NCBI GenBank assembly: GCA_949358305.1
Contig: OX442314.1
Span: forward strand, 32,669,608 to 32,733,607
Length of the DNA: 64,000 bases
Source of the DNA: Strigamia acuminata
Taxonomy: Eukaryota > Arthropoda > Chilopoda > Geophilomorpha > Linotaeniidae
Direction: 5' to 3'
Positions 21,788 to 34,300 of this stretch are shown piece by piece. The stretch's first letter is position 1, and the number at the start of each line of letters is the position of its first letter. The notes below the pieces were generated by a model, which worked only from the letters and a program-made list of their open reading frames with translations, had not been told where the DNA came from and ran no database searches. A program made the translations under genes and the position numbers.

Positions 21788-22348
21788 GGCGCATTCGAAA
21801 AGTCATTAAAACGAGTGTAAATGTGTTTACACTCGTTTTCAGACGACATTTACACGAATTAATTCGTGTAAATGTCGTGTAAACTGGTTAAACGGAAACG
21901 GCCTGCACGCCACGTTTACGTTTAAAATCTCCGTTCAACGAGTTTTCTCGTTCAAATCGGGTCTTGTTGGCAGCCATCTTGGATTTACTTAGATCGGTTG
22001 GAACAATTTAGGTACGTTTGTGCGATCGAATGCGGCCGGTATTTGGCCGCATTTGTGCGATTGAATGCGGCCGATGTTCGGCTGCCTTTGTGCGATCGAA
22101 TGCGGCCGGTATTCGGCCGCATTTGTATGATCGTATTCGGCCGCATTCGTATGATCGTATTCGGCCGCATTTGTGCGATTGAATGCGGCCGATGATCGGC
22201 CGCATTTGGGCTAGTTTATTTACACTTTAATTTACACTGAAATTTACACAGAAATTTATTTTTCAACTCGAAAATTGGGTCGTTTAATTTGACATTTACA
22301 CTACCAGTTGCACTGGTCGTTTAGTGCAAATGACTTTTCGAATGCGCC
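21788..22348. mobile_element. TA-flanked MITE with internal GGCCGCAT repeats
   Basis: 561 bp bounded by TA (21786-21787, 22349-22350). Ends are GGCGCATTCGAAAAGTCATT and its complement. The middle (about 22015-22210) is a run of inverted and direct copies of GTGCGATCGAATGCGGCC-like units, able to form many hairpins. The termini are similar to those of the small palindromic element at 52569-52726, so the two are one family. Confidence 0.85.
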
Positions 22349-23000
22349 TACTGCTTTGCACACCGCTGTGTATTTCTGCTGATTTTTTAACAACATTGGA
22401 CGAAGCTAATAGTCAGATAAATGCTGTATACCGCATTGAGATATACAGTATATATACAGAAACGTTCTGTCTTGCATTCCGTTTCAGGTGACTTTATAAT
22501 ACAATTTAAGTTGAACACAATAAAGTCACCTCGTACTTGTTTATTATTTTTTTTAAAAAAATATTTGCATACAGTACAAATGCATGGATATCAAATTCGT
22601 TTTCGCTAATGGGTCTGTTGAATTCCAGTGTAGCAGGGTTGTAGTGGAGGGTACACGCGATGTCGTTTAGTGTTTGTTGCAGTGGTATTAAAAAATGTGC
22701 TTTTCCTTTTTATTTGGTTTGGTTGGAAAAATGAGTAGAAGCGACAGTAGTCTTTACTTTTATTTATTACAGGAAAACTATTTACGAAAAGAATCTTGTT
22801 TGATTTGTCATAGTGTGCCTGCAAGTAAAACTTTGTACAGTAAATCAATACAAATAATTTTTGAATGATGAATATTTCAAGTTATGAATGTGGAGCCGCG
22901 TCTATCTTCTGCTGTACAACTATACTGGAATTGGATCCTTTCACGTATCAACGTCACTATTCTACGTCATTTCTGCTACAAAGAAAGTCGTTGCAGCTGT
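22349..23000 (+). repeat. Upstream region of gene 2, first part
   Basis: From about 22650 this is the paralogue of 5470-5790 before gene 1. It is interrupted by the foldback element at 23001 and resumes at 25055. Bases 22349-22650 show nothing I recognise. Confidence 0.55.
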
Positions 23001-23086
23001 ATGGGGGGCCGAAGGTCTCAATATTAGTACCTATGCTATGACATGCCATCTGGGCATGACATGCCAACTCTTCATGCCATTTTGGC

Positions 23087-23260
23087 ATGACATGCCAACT
23101 CTTCATGCCAACTCTTCATGCCAACTCTTTATGCCAACTCTTTATGCCAACTCTTTATGCTAACTTTTTATGCCAACTCTTTATGCTAACTCTTTATGCC
23201 AACTCTTTATGCCAACTCTTTATGCCAACTCTTTATGCCAACTCTTCATGCCAACTTTTA
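23087..23260 (+). repeat. 13-bp tandem repeat, left arm of the foldback element
   Basis: Roughly 13 units of CATGCCAACTCTT or TATGCCAACTCTT. The inverted counterpart is at about 24785-24930. The open frames across it are repeat artefacts. Confidence 0.85.
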
Positions 23261-23897
23261 ATAGACCCTGACATTTCCCTAAAAGCCTCTATTTATCTTA
23301 ATTTGCATTTTTTGTTCAATTTTCACTGTCTACACTTAAAAGTCAAATCCATTTATCCTCATACTCTTGTGAAAGTGATAGAAATAAAATATTTGGATTG
23401 ACCCCAAATTAAATCCAGTTTTAATTAAACCTTGAAATTTTGAGCAGTTAAATACTTCTCAGACACTCGTTTCTTCGACCCCACTTCTCGAATTGATTGT
23501 TTATTCGATTTTTTTTTGTTTGAGAAATGACCCATTCGAGAAGTGATTGTCTGAGAAATAACCCCTTAAGTTTAAAATTTTTCCGAATTTTCAAACAAAT
23601 AAATTTTGAAGAAATGAAGGAAATCCGTTCAATTAACGTTTCTAGTCTAGTTTTTTCAGCTCATTCGTTTGGTGTTTAGTTTTTGACGATCCGAGCTTTT
23701 GTTCTCGAGATACTTGCGATTTTAATCAATTATTGTCCGAATTCGCCAAGTTTGATTGCACTAGTCACTCCTGAATTTTGTGGTACTTTTTGAATCTCTT
23801 CAATAGTACTTTTATGGATTTCTTCAGATGCACCAGTATGAGTTTTGTTTGATTTTGTGAGATTTTGTAAGATTGTGCTTGATTTTGTGAGTTTTTG

Positions 23898-24058
23898 CTA
23901 CATTTTTTGAGATTTTGCTACATTTTTTGAGATTTTGCTACATTTTTTGAGATTTTGCTACATTTTTTGAGATTTTGCTACATTTTTTGAGATTTTGCTA
24001 CATTTTTTGAGATTTTGCTACATTTTTTGAGATTTTGCTACATTTTTTGAGATTTTGC
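23898..24058 (+). repeat. 20-bp tandem repeat at the centre of the foldback element
   Basis: About eight near-identical units of GCTACATTTTTTGAGATTTT, forming the loop of the 2-kb inverted repeat. Confidence 0.88.
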
Positions 24059-24784
24059 TGAAGTAAAGTTGTATGGTACTAAAAAGTGTTACAGGTACAG
24101 TACCAGTCCCACAAATTGCGGTATTTTGAAAAGTACCGGTACCGGTACTGCTGAAGAAATCCACAAAATCACCACAAAATCTAAAATTCAAGCTGACTAG
24201 TGCCATCAAACTTAGAAAATTCGGACAAAAATTGATGAAAAATGCAAATATCTCGAGAACAAAAGCTCGGATCGTTCAAAACTAAACACCAAACGAAAGA
24301 CTGGAAAAAACTTCATTAGAAACGTATTTTTATTATCGAGGTGTCTATTTCCACCAACGTTGGGGGAAATAGCCTCGGCCTTTTATTATTTCAGGCCAGA
24401 TTGGCATAAGCTTTTGTTTATGGTATACTTTCTTCAGATGTATCTATTTAACTGCTTAAAATTTCAAGGTTTAACTCTCCCCACCCCAACCTGGGGTCAA
24501 TTTTGACCTCCAAAAGTGTTTTTATTTTTTTTCTCAAAAACTATTGGGATTTTCATTCTGAAATTTCATGTATTTTCATTTAACATCATAAAAACAATAA
24601 AAAAAATAATAGATTTAAAAATCGCAAGAAAATTTTTTTCACAAAATTCCTTTGTTTACTCACTACTTTTGAATGCAATGTCGATTATTTTTGTTGCTCT
24701 CTTTTGACAAATACCGAATTGCAATTGAACAAAAAATGCAAATTAAGATAAATAGAGGTTTTTAGAAATATGTCAGGGTCTATG

Positions 24785-24930
24785 GCATGAAGAGTTGGCA
24801 TAAAGAGTTGGCATAAAGAGTTGGCATAAAAAGTTGGCATAAAAAGTTAGCATAAAGAGTTAGCATAAAGAGTTGGCATAAAGAGTTGGCATAAAAAGTT
24901 GGCATGAAGAGTTGGCATGAAGAGTTGGCA
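24785..24930. repeat. 13-bp tandem repeat, right arm of the foldback element
   Basis: Units of ATGAAGAGTTGGC or ATAAAGAGTTGGC, the complement of the left-arm array. Confidence 0.85.
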
Positions 24931-25361
24931 TGTCATGCCGAGATGGCATGAAGAGTTGGCATGTCATGCCAAGATGGCATGAAGAGTTGGCATGTCATGC
25001 CCAGATGGCATGTCATAGCATAGGTACTAATATTGAGACCTTCGGCCCCCCCATACAGCTGTGTTGTTTTCCTTTTCCAGCGCATAGAAAAAGGTCAAAA
25101 GAAGAACATTTTGTTATTGGACCCGCCCTCAGGCTCGCCTCCAGGCCTCTGGTCAAGGCCTTGGACAGTCACGACATGTTTGTGGATGTAGATTGAAGAC
25201 ACAGCATGCCAATTATTTCATAAGTTATTAATTTAAATCGAGTTAACTGGGCAACAGTTGCCAAAGCAAATCTCCAGCAAAATAATAATTAACATAGTGT
25301 GGTCGTGTATTTTGAATCGTGCATGTTGTGTTTAACGGCCAAGACGTGGACAACTTGGAGA

Positions 25362-28300
25362 ATGAATGTTCTAAGAGTTTGCTTCGTTTGCTTCTTTTCT
25401 GGATTTATCGGCATTTCAAACAGTAATCTTTTATGAATTATATAAATTGAAAATTCTTTAGGAATTTAAAAAAATTATGGCAACTAATCGGGGTATGTGC
25501 ACATTTACGTTTAATTTTAGCACGGGAAAACCCTTCTTTAGCTAACTCACACTTTGCTGACTATAATGAACTCGATTTTCAATTATCTAAAATTGTACAA
25601 ATCACAAACACGAGAAGAATACACATTATTTATTATCAGGATGATTATGGTTAGTAAAAATCCCAAATTTTATTTAGGTTTATGTATTTATTTATCTTCC
25701 GTTCCTATTTTAGTTTCAAACTGTTTGACAAAATTAATCCGTTTTAATTGGATTGGTAAAATTCAAATGTCAGCACAACGATTCAGTAATGCGTCATTAG
25801 ATTTCGATTATACTCCTTTCCAGCTGATTATTATTTGGATAGAAAGTTTTGAGCAGGTAAAGATCTAATCATCATTCTAGTTCAGGGGTCGGCAACTTTT
25901 TGAGACAGAAGAAGTCAAAAGTTAAAATTTACATAATTTCCCAGTTTTTAAAGAGCCACTAACATACAGTATACGGAGTATATATTTCTTTAACGACGCA
26001 TGTTTTAGCGACGCCGTGTTTCAGCTGCTTAGATTCAGCTAGGTTAGGTTAGTTTAGGTTAGTTTAGGTCAGGTTAGGTTAGTTTGGTTAGGTTATTTCA
26101 GGTTAGGTTAGGTTTAATTAGGTTAAAATTAGGCTAAAACGGGCGTCACAAAAGTGAAGTACATTCATATAACTGGAGAGCCGCATCTTGAAACCGAAAG
26201 AGCCAGGAGGTTGCCGACCCCTGTTCTAGTTATATTTGTTGACCGACTGCCATGAATGTGTGACTGGTATAGTCTTCTCCATGGCAGCCTGGGGACTGGT
26301 TACCGTGGGGTGGGGAGCATACTCACCTCAATAAGACAAGGAACTCCAGATTGTTGGGTTGTTTAGGGGTTGGAGACTCCCATCTACCCACATGTTGGCG
26401 GTGTTGCGAGAGCACTTTTTTCTAGTTCTAATTCTAACGGTACACACTTGTTTTACATTTTAAAATAAATCATTATTACAGCTTGCCCAGTATACTTTTT
26501 CATCAATTGAAAACAAAGTGTTGATATTTGTCATCAAGGAAACACGTGGAACTCCAAATCCAAAGCATGATCTAGATTTGCCCTTATTACAGGATCTCAT
26601 CATATGGAGACAGAATAAAGTTTACTTATTCACATATGCTCAACACAGTAATGTATGAGTCAATAGTATAAGTATTATTAACAGTATGTTTGCAGAATGT
26701 TCATTTTGTTCTTAATTAACACCGTTTATTTCAACACATCTAAAAGTACATGGTGTATCCAAATCTGCTCGTTCAAAACGATACAGCGTCATTAATTGAT
26801 GACACCAAAATGAAAACCACTGTTATAGATTAAAGATTGGTGCAATTTTTGTCTACAAAGATTAACATTTAATATATTTGATTTTTAAAATATATAAACT
26901 GTATATTTAAAAATAAGGAAGGTTATATCTACTGTACATATTTTTTTTATCGTATATTACAGAATTTTAGCTTGCAGTTATTGAAACATCAATCAGAGGG
27001 GACCATTTTCCAAACAACCAACTTGGGGATAAATTGTGCGGAGCAACAAAAATGTCAATTTGAAAAGATTTCTCAAACACCAGTGATTCTGAAAAAACAA
27101 AATTTTACTGTAGCGGAGGTAAAGCATGCAACTACAATTGAAATAGCAATTTTAAATAATATTGCATGACAGATTTATGGGGACAACTAAGAGGGAGGAT
27201 GTAAAGCTGAATGGTGCAAGTGTGTCACGAAAGGTCCCGTGTAAATCTACCCAGCACAGAAAGCAGTTGTGGATGGGTCTTCCACAAAGGAAGAGCAATC
27301 TTCACTATGGGTGGACTTTACCAGAGAAAACAAAGACAATCCAACCCCCTTGTGTGATATCCATTTTGGTCAATGCCTATGGTCTAACGGTGTGGCGGCA
27401 TGATCTTATCCATGGCAACTTGGGGACGAGTTACCATGGGGTAGGACGCATGCTCATGTAAATGAAGATAGGGACTCCAGATTGTTGGGTGATTGGCGTT
27501 TATTAATCTGTTTGTCTAGTGGTCTAGTGGTCCATTGCAGTGCCGCGAAGACACGCCACACCAGCAACCGGCCCGTCACGCACAGGGAGGGAGCCCCATG
27601 TATGACGTGGTCAGTTGACCTTAATTATTCTGCCGTTTTTACCCATGCGGCCCATGCAATCGCTCATGGAGGCTGGTGGAGAGCAGGTCGCATCAATGAA
27701 CACAACAATTGGAAAGGCCTGGGAACACTGACCCTTAGACAACTTATAATAACAGCCATTAACCCTCCCCACCCCAACCTAGGGTCAATTTTGACCCCGG
27801 AAAGTGTTTTTTATTTTTTTTTCTATTAAAAAAAAGGTTTTTTATTCTGATTTTTTTTGTATTTTGCTTTTTTATCATTTGAAACAATAAAAAAAATACG
27901 AGGACTGATAATTTAAAAAAAAAATTTTTGCTAATAAGTTTGATTTTGGGCTAAAAACAAAATTTTAAGGTAAAAAATGTTATTATTTGGTCCAAACTAA
28001 TTTTTTTTGTACTAGAACCATCGTTTTTTTTGCTAAAACAATCAATTTTTCGTTTCGTCGCAAGGACGAACTGGCGCATGGCCGCCGGTACACGGACGTG
28101 TGTTGCGGTATTTCATAGTGTGGTATTGTTGCCACTTACCTTTATTATAAATATAATATTTTGTTATTGTTGGATCTAATGTTAATCACTAGATCCAAAA
28201 ATACCAAAATAACTCCAATTTGATTTAAAATAGACAGAAAACGAAGCGAATGCATTTGGACACATACACGCTTCCATGTGCTGCGGCGGCCATCTTTGTT

Positions 28301-31300
28301 GGGGTCAAAAATGACCCGGGTTGGGTGAGGAGGGATTTTTTTTTAGGTTGGGGCTGCTAGGGTTAACCATTGAATGCAGCCTCTTGAGTCATTCCTTATT
28401 CTAGTTGTATGATTGACGGAAGTATGCTGTGATTACAACCCGCACCCATGTGCATTGGGCCGCTTCTATTTTTTATGTTCAAAAAATAAAATCATAAAAT
28501 TCGAACCCTAAAAAATGTTTTTAATCAAAATAAATGAATGCAATTTATAGAACAAACATTGGGCATTATTTTTTAAAAAAATGAAATTTTAACTGAAATG
28601 GGCCAAAAGTTATGACCGTTTGAATTTGCGCTACTTGACACAAGTGTATTAGGCTACCACGCTAATTGCCTCAAGTGAGTTGGGCCGGCAGGAAAAGCTT
28701 AGAACCACATTAAGAAAATCACGAAACAAAAGCGGTTTCTTCAGAAAATCATTGTTTATTTGAACAATACTTTACAATATTTTGTTGAATGAGCAATATT
28801 TTATGTGTGATTGTGCAGGCCAAGTCAAAACCTAAATGTGATGGGTTTGGAAAACTGAGCAATTGACTTGACCTTATGTTTAGAATCATTTTCGTGCTGA
28901 TATATCCATGTCAAAGGCAGTTTATCATCTGCAAATGGAAGCATAACAATCCTCCAATACTTTTTTATAAGTACAGATGTTGTTTTTAAATGTTATATTC
29001 CTCACCGCCAGGTGTTTCCCCACCTGTGTACCTGTATTTAGCACCGACCAATCAGTGCTCTGTAATGTATTTTGTGCTCTACGCACCTTCTCACATATGT
29101 TTAAGATTAAATGAATCACTGTTAGAATATTCACCCAACAAGAACCACGCGTCTTTACTTTGTGTCTCCTAACATATTCAAGCCTAAAAACTACAGGTTA
29201 TGGGCCCAGCACGCTTCCACTGTGAATAATATCAAGATTTTGGAACGAAACGTTCGAGGAAGTTAAAACGTTTTTGACACGAACCGATTCGAGAAACAAA
29301 CTTGGAAACGATGGCGAATGCAAGCGGAATTTTGGCTAGAATCGAACCACTAGGGAAAGAGAACTACGATGCGTGGAAAGTCCAAATGGAAGCAATTTTG
29401 GGGAAGAACGATCTCTTGAAGTACGCGGACGGAACATTGAAGCGACCAGAAGTTGTGCCAGGAAACAATAACACCAAGAAAGCCGCCGAAAATTGGGACG
29501 CGAAGGACAGAAACACGAGATACGATATCTTGCTACACGTAAAACAGTCGGAGATTCGATTGCTAAAAAACTGTAAGACCTCAAACGAATTATAGAAAAA
29601 ATTGGACGAAATTTACGAAGCGAAAGGACCGGCAAATATGGGCATGTTGCTGAAACAAATTTGCGGAAACAAAATGGCTGAAAACGAAAACGTGCGTGAC
29701 TATCTGAAGGGATTTTTTGAAGCCGTCGATAAACTACTTGACATGGATATGGAAATCCATCCGACACTTACTGGGACGCTGTTGTTGCAAAGTTTGCCGA
29801 AATCATTCGATACGTTCAAGATCACGATGGAATCGCGAGACACATTGCCGACGCTGGAAGCGCTAAAAGCTAAAATTATAACCGCAGCAATTTCTCAAGA
29901 AAAAGATAAAGAAGAAGTATCCGACGCAATGATAGCCAAGAAATCGTTCCAAAAACGGAGGCAGCCAAATGTGGAGTTTTTCGGGTCGACGGACGATAAC
30001 GATCGCCAGGGGGCAGGCGGACATAACGGAATATGTCCGAGAAACGTTTTGGAGACGATTCTTGTAATCAACCAATCAGGGTTGATCAGTGTCATATATA
30101 ATCAGTTTTGTTTGTTTAATAAAATCACTTGAATTTAACTAAGCTAGCGGTTGTGTCATGTTATTTTCGGGTCAGCTGTTTCTAGTTTTGAGATAGTTTA
30201 CATCAGAAGTGGGATAGAAGGATTCGATGCGACGATAGACGATAAAGTAGACGAAAGTAGAAGACGATTGTTTTTGGCGACGGAAGCAGAATTCGGAATT
30301 CGGGTTAGCAAATAGCGCGTGGATAGTTCGGGAAGCGAGAAGAGTCGATTCGCCGGGAAAAACACGTGTTACTTATTGATATGTAAAGTTTAGGGACAAG
30401 TGTTGTCACAGTCAGTTCCGATTTACGATGGAGAGATTACTTCGTGCGTTTCCGAATTAGCGCGATTGTCACGCGATTAGTATTTCATTGTATCATGTCC
30501 CGGAATTGTAAATCAGTTGCTATTGTTTTTATAAATTGCGTGTGTATGTACCACAACTGATTTCCCTCCATATAATGACTTATTTAATCGTCGTCTGCTC
30601 AAATGAGCATTGTGTATTATAGAAATTTGTTCTGTCCTAAGTTGTGTTTATATTTTAATAGTGTACAGGACAAATCAACTAAATGAAGTATTGATTTGTT
30701 CTCCCTATAGTTTGTGAGGTCAAATAACCTCAAACCACATGTTATGTTTTTCCACTGCAATAAAGATGGCGGCACAATTTGTGCTAGTAATGCAAAAGAC
30801 TGAAATCAGGATTGGACTCACTTTATTGATTTAATGGCCTACAAGTGGTAGCAGAGGCTTGCGTGGGTGAGTTCCTGTCGAAATTCATACTTTCTCGGCG
30901 ATTTTCCACGTCTGGAGCGGCCACGACGCACGGAAAACGAGGGGCGGGCGATACGAAACGTTTCCCGCACGTCGCCGAGCAGTGAAGTCCGCGAATTGCG
31001 ACCCGAAGCAGGATCGATCGTTTCGGACAAATTTCGACCACAAACGGTGTTGAATCACCGTAGAATCAGCTGTATAAATAGCAGGAACACAGTGAAGTAC
31101 TTTTTGCATTTATTTCGGCGTATTATAAGCCATTTTTCTTGTTTTCATTCGCACGATGACGCGTCATTTCAAAATGGCGGCGCCCAGTGCGACCTGTGTT
31201 TAAGGACGGATTCGGGCTGTCATCGAGTCAACGTGTGGATCCCAGCGCTGGAATTAACGACGGGGGACCAGAAACAGACCCAAGGAATCGATTGGGACTG

Positions 31301-34300
31301 GTTTCGGGACGATTTGAAGAGGTTTTCGTCGAAAACGAAGCATTTTTCGCCAGCGGCGACCGGAATTAATTTCCACAACGTTTTCAAGACGTCGCTCGCC
31401 TATAACGAGTTGGATACGAACGTATGACGTTCGTACAACGACCAGAGCATCGGTACGGGTCAATTTGGATCGATATTTTCCATTTTTGGACGCGTTTCGT
31501 GCGACGAGCCGGAACGCATCGCGGATTTGCACGTGAAGTGTATCTGCGCATCGCTGGGACCGGTTAAGCCTTGTGCCAGGTGCACAAGTGAAAGCCAACG
31601 ATTTCCAGCACTGAAAACATCACAACTTGCCATCTTCACATCATTTAAGTGTATATATTTGGGTTCGAAATTATTTGTGAATATTATTAAGGTTTTGTTT
31701 GGGCCCTTTAATATATTCGGCACCCTTTAGGCATTCGCCTAGTGTCGTCTTATTTTCGGCTAGGCTTGCTCGAAGCAAGGGGATTTTCCCGCGACCCCAG
31801 GTGTGTCGGTCGGAGGTCCTTGTAGCGACTAGTCGGAGAAGTTGTGCTCACTTATTGAGCTGTACCCCGGGTGGAATTGTATTATTTTTCGCCTAATTTT
31901 TGGTGGGTTAAGTGTTATATTTTGCAAGTGTTGTGATTCTAAGTGATTTTGTGTATTGTGCTACGCATCGCATCATGGCTAGTGAAAATATGGAAGATTT
32001 TTCCAAGCCATTCAATGTAAACATTCGCAAACTTGATGGCAACAATTATGACTCATGGGCAGTAGATATGCAGCTCTATTTAGAGCACCAAGGAGTCTGG
32101 AGCCACGTTGTTGGAACTGAGCCAGCATTGGCCGTAACGGCCTCTCCGAAGGAGAAACGCGATTTTCAGGCACGCGAATCCCGTGCACGTTCCTCCATTT
32201 GTCTTGGCTGCACAGAAGCGCAAAAAGGGGTTGCTGTTGCACATAAAACAGCAAAGGGAGCGTGGGACGCGTTAAAAACGGCGTACCAGCCGACCACGAT
32301 GGCGCGACAAGCCAGGCTACGCCGGGAGTTTTTACAGCTCCAAATGCTTCCAGGGGACGACATGGTCGTGTTCACCTCTAGGGTGGACAGGAAGGCGATA
32401 GAGTTAAAGGACGTGGACATTACTTTAACGGAAAAGGAAATCGCGTTCCAATATTTGGATTTCCTCGGGCCTGAATACGAGGCTCTAAAATCCATCGTGT
32501 ACCACTGGGACAAAGCCGACTTCACGGTCGCGAAAGTCAAAGAAAGGCTCCTTGCTGAGTATAACAGGACCCATGGTGGGACTGCGCCGAGGGATGCGAC
32601 TGCATCTGCAACGGGAGCTTATGCGACGAACCCACAACGGTCACAGCAAAAAGGAACTGTTTGCTATAACTGCGGCGGAAAAGGACACTTTTCACGCGAT
32701 TGCCCTTCATCGAAACAGGGCTTTACGATTGTGCCGACCAAATCTGCATCGAACATTTCTCAGTCTCGTGGGCGCGGCAAAGGCCGTGGCCGTGCACGGG
32801 GAAGGAAAGCTAACCTGAGCTCTTCTGAGGAACTGGAAGGATTCTACACATCCCTTCAGCAGACTATTGGACAATCAACGACAACCGTGTCTTCATTTGT
32901 AACATCATCGGGGGTGCAAGACATGGCGTGGTACGTGGACACTGGTGCCACGGACCATTTTACCTTCACTAAACATGGTTTTGTGAATTATAAGCCTCTT
33001 TCAAATTATTCAGTGCGATTGGGTGAGGGTTCATCCAAAATTGATGGGGTAGGAGATATAAAGCTCGAATCAAGGGATAAATCTCAAGGGCACCCATTCA
33101 TATTAAAGAATGTGTTTTACGCACCAAATTTTACTAAAAATTTGATTTCCCTCGGTCGCACTGATGAGGCTGGGTATATAACCCGAGTTGGTGAAGGGAA
33201 AATGGTCATTTTCAAACAACGGATTACGGAACCAATACTGACCGCCATGCGTCAGTCGGATAGAATGTACAAGAGTTCTTGTCAGATTGCGGTTCCTTCT
33301 GTAAATGCAAGTGCAATTCCGACGCATGCGGAAGCACCTGGCATAAGTAATCCGATTACTAACCAATCAGATGTTACTGAAAGTGTTAATGTTGTAAATA
33401 ATAGCGTTTTACCTAATACTAACCCGAGTGAATGCGTAACGCAGGCGAGCGAAATTACGAAACCGTCTTACTGTGAGGTGTTGACAACACCGAAGGGCAT
33501 TAAGGGCAGTAAAACTCCAAAGACTTTAACTGTTTCCGGCGGAATTGACGTGAGTGCGCTTCCGGCCGACAGAGTTAAAGGGGTTCAACCTAATGTAAAG
33601 GCAGATAAAGGGTTAGATATTAGTTATTGGCACGGCCGGATGGCACATTTACACACGAAGGGTATTGTTGACATGGAAAAGTCAACATATTTTTGGAGTG
33701 AAATTGTCTAATAAAGACATGGACCCGTGTGACGCGTGCATTAGAGCGAAAAAGACGCGTGCGGGGTTTCCTCCGATCGGACAAATTTTGACCAAAGGCA
33801 TATTAGACCTTGTTCATATGGACGTCTGGGGGGCAAGCCAAACTAAAACCCTTGGGGGTGGGAATTATTTCCTACTTATAGTGGACGATTTTTCACGCTT
33901 TATGTGGATATACATCATGAAGAAGAAAAGTGATGTATTAGGGATTTTTAAGATTTGGCAAAAAGAGATCGAACGCTCTACATCTAAAAAGGTCAAAGCG
34001 GTACGAACTGACAGAGGGGGTGAATTTATATCCAAGGAATGGGAAGACTATGCTCAACAAGAAGGAATTAAATGCGAGCGGACGAATGCATATTCGCCCG
34101 AAATGAATTCTGTGGCCGAGCGGGCCAACCGCCTAATCTTAGAGGGGGTGAGAGCAATGTTAATCGAAACGGGTCTTCCCAAGAGGTTGTGGGGAGAGTT
34201 AGCGGTAACTCTTGTTTATATTAAAAACTTATACCCACATCCGAAATTGAACAATCGTTCCCCCTATAATGTATTTTATAATAAAAGGGCTTCAGTTAGG

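Larger units (their letters stand above)
23001..25054. mobile_element. Foldback-type inverted-repeat element, about 2 kb
   Basis: The ends are ATGGGGGGCCGAAGGTCTCA and its complement, flanked by an 8-bp direct repeat with one mismatch (GCAGCTGT 22993-23000, ACAGCTGT 25055-25062). Upstream of gene 1 the site is empty (ACAGCTGT near 5776). Each arm begins with unique sequence, then about a dozen 13-bp units (CATGCCAACTCTT on the left, the complement on the right), then further matched sequence. The centre (about 23898-24058) is about eight copies of a 20-bp unit containing CATTTTTTGAGATTTTG. Both arms also contain unmatched insertions; the right arm includes a segment related to the MITE at 27763. 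No transposase was found. The structure resembles Drosophila FB elements; an 8-bp duplication would fit the hAT superfamily. Confidence 0.82.

Noticed and set aside
22888-23401. Open frames through the CATGCCAACTCTT repeats
   Set aside because: Repeat-derived, mirrored in the other arm, no family resemblance.
26035-26140. Interstitial telomere array (AGGTT/TTAGG-like units)
   Set aside because: The units are irregular and lie wholly inside a hAT MITE with defined ends, so they belong to the element.
27190-27370. A THAP-like zinc finger (C..C, W, C..H pattern)
   Set aside because: Interrupted by the same stop in both copies, and its start is an exon-6 relic of the receptor; the spacing match is weak.
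30867-31427. 186-codon frame in the Copia-C leader
   Set aside because: No domain, overlaps open frames on the other strand, and Gag begins downstream.
33665-33711. Programmed frameshift in Copia-C
   Set aside because: The shift lies within the integrase zinc domain at a T run; the related Copia-D reads through in one frame.
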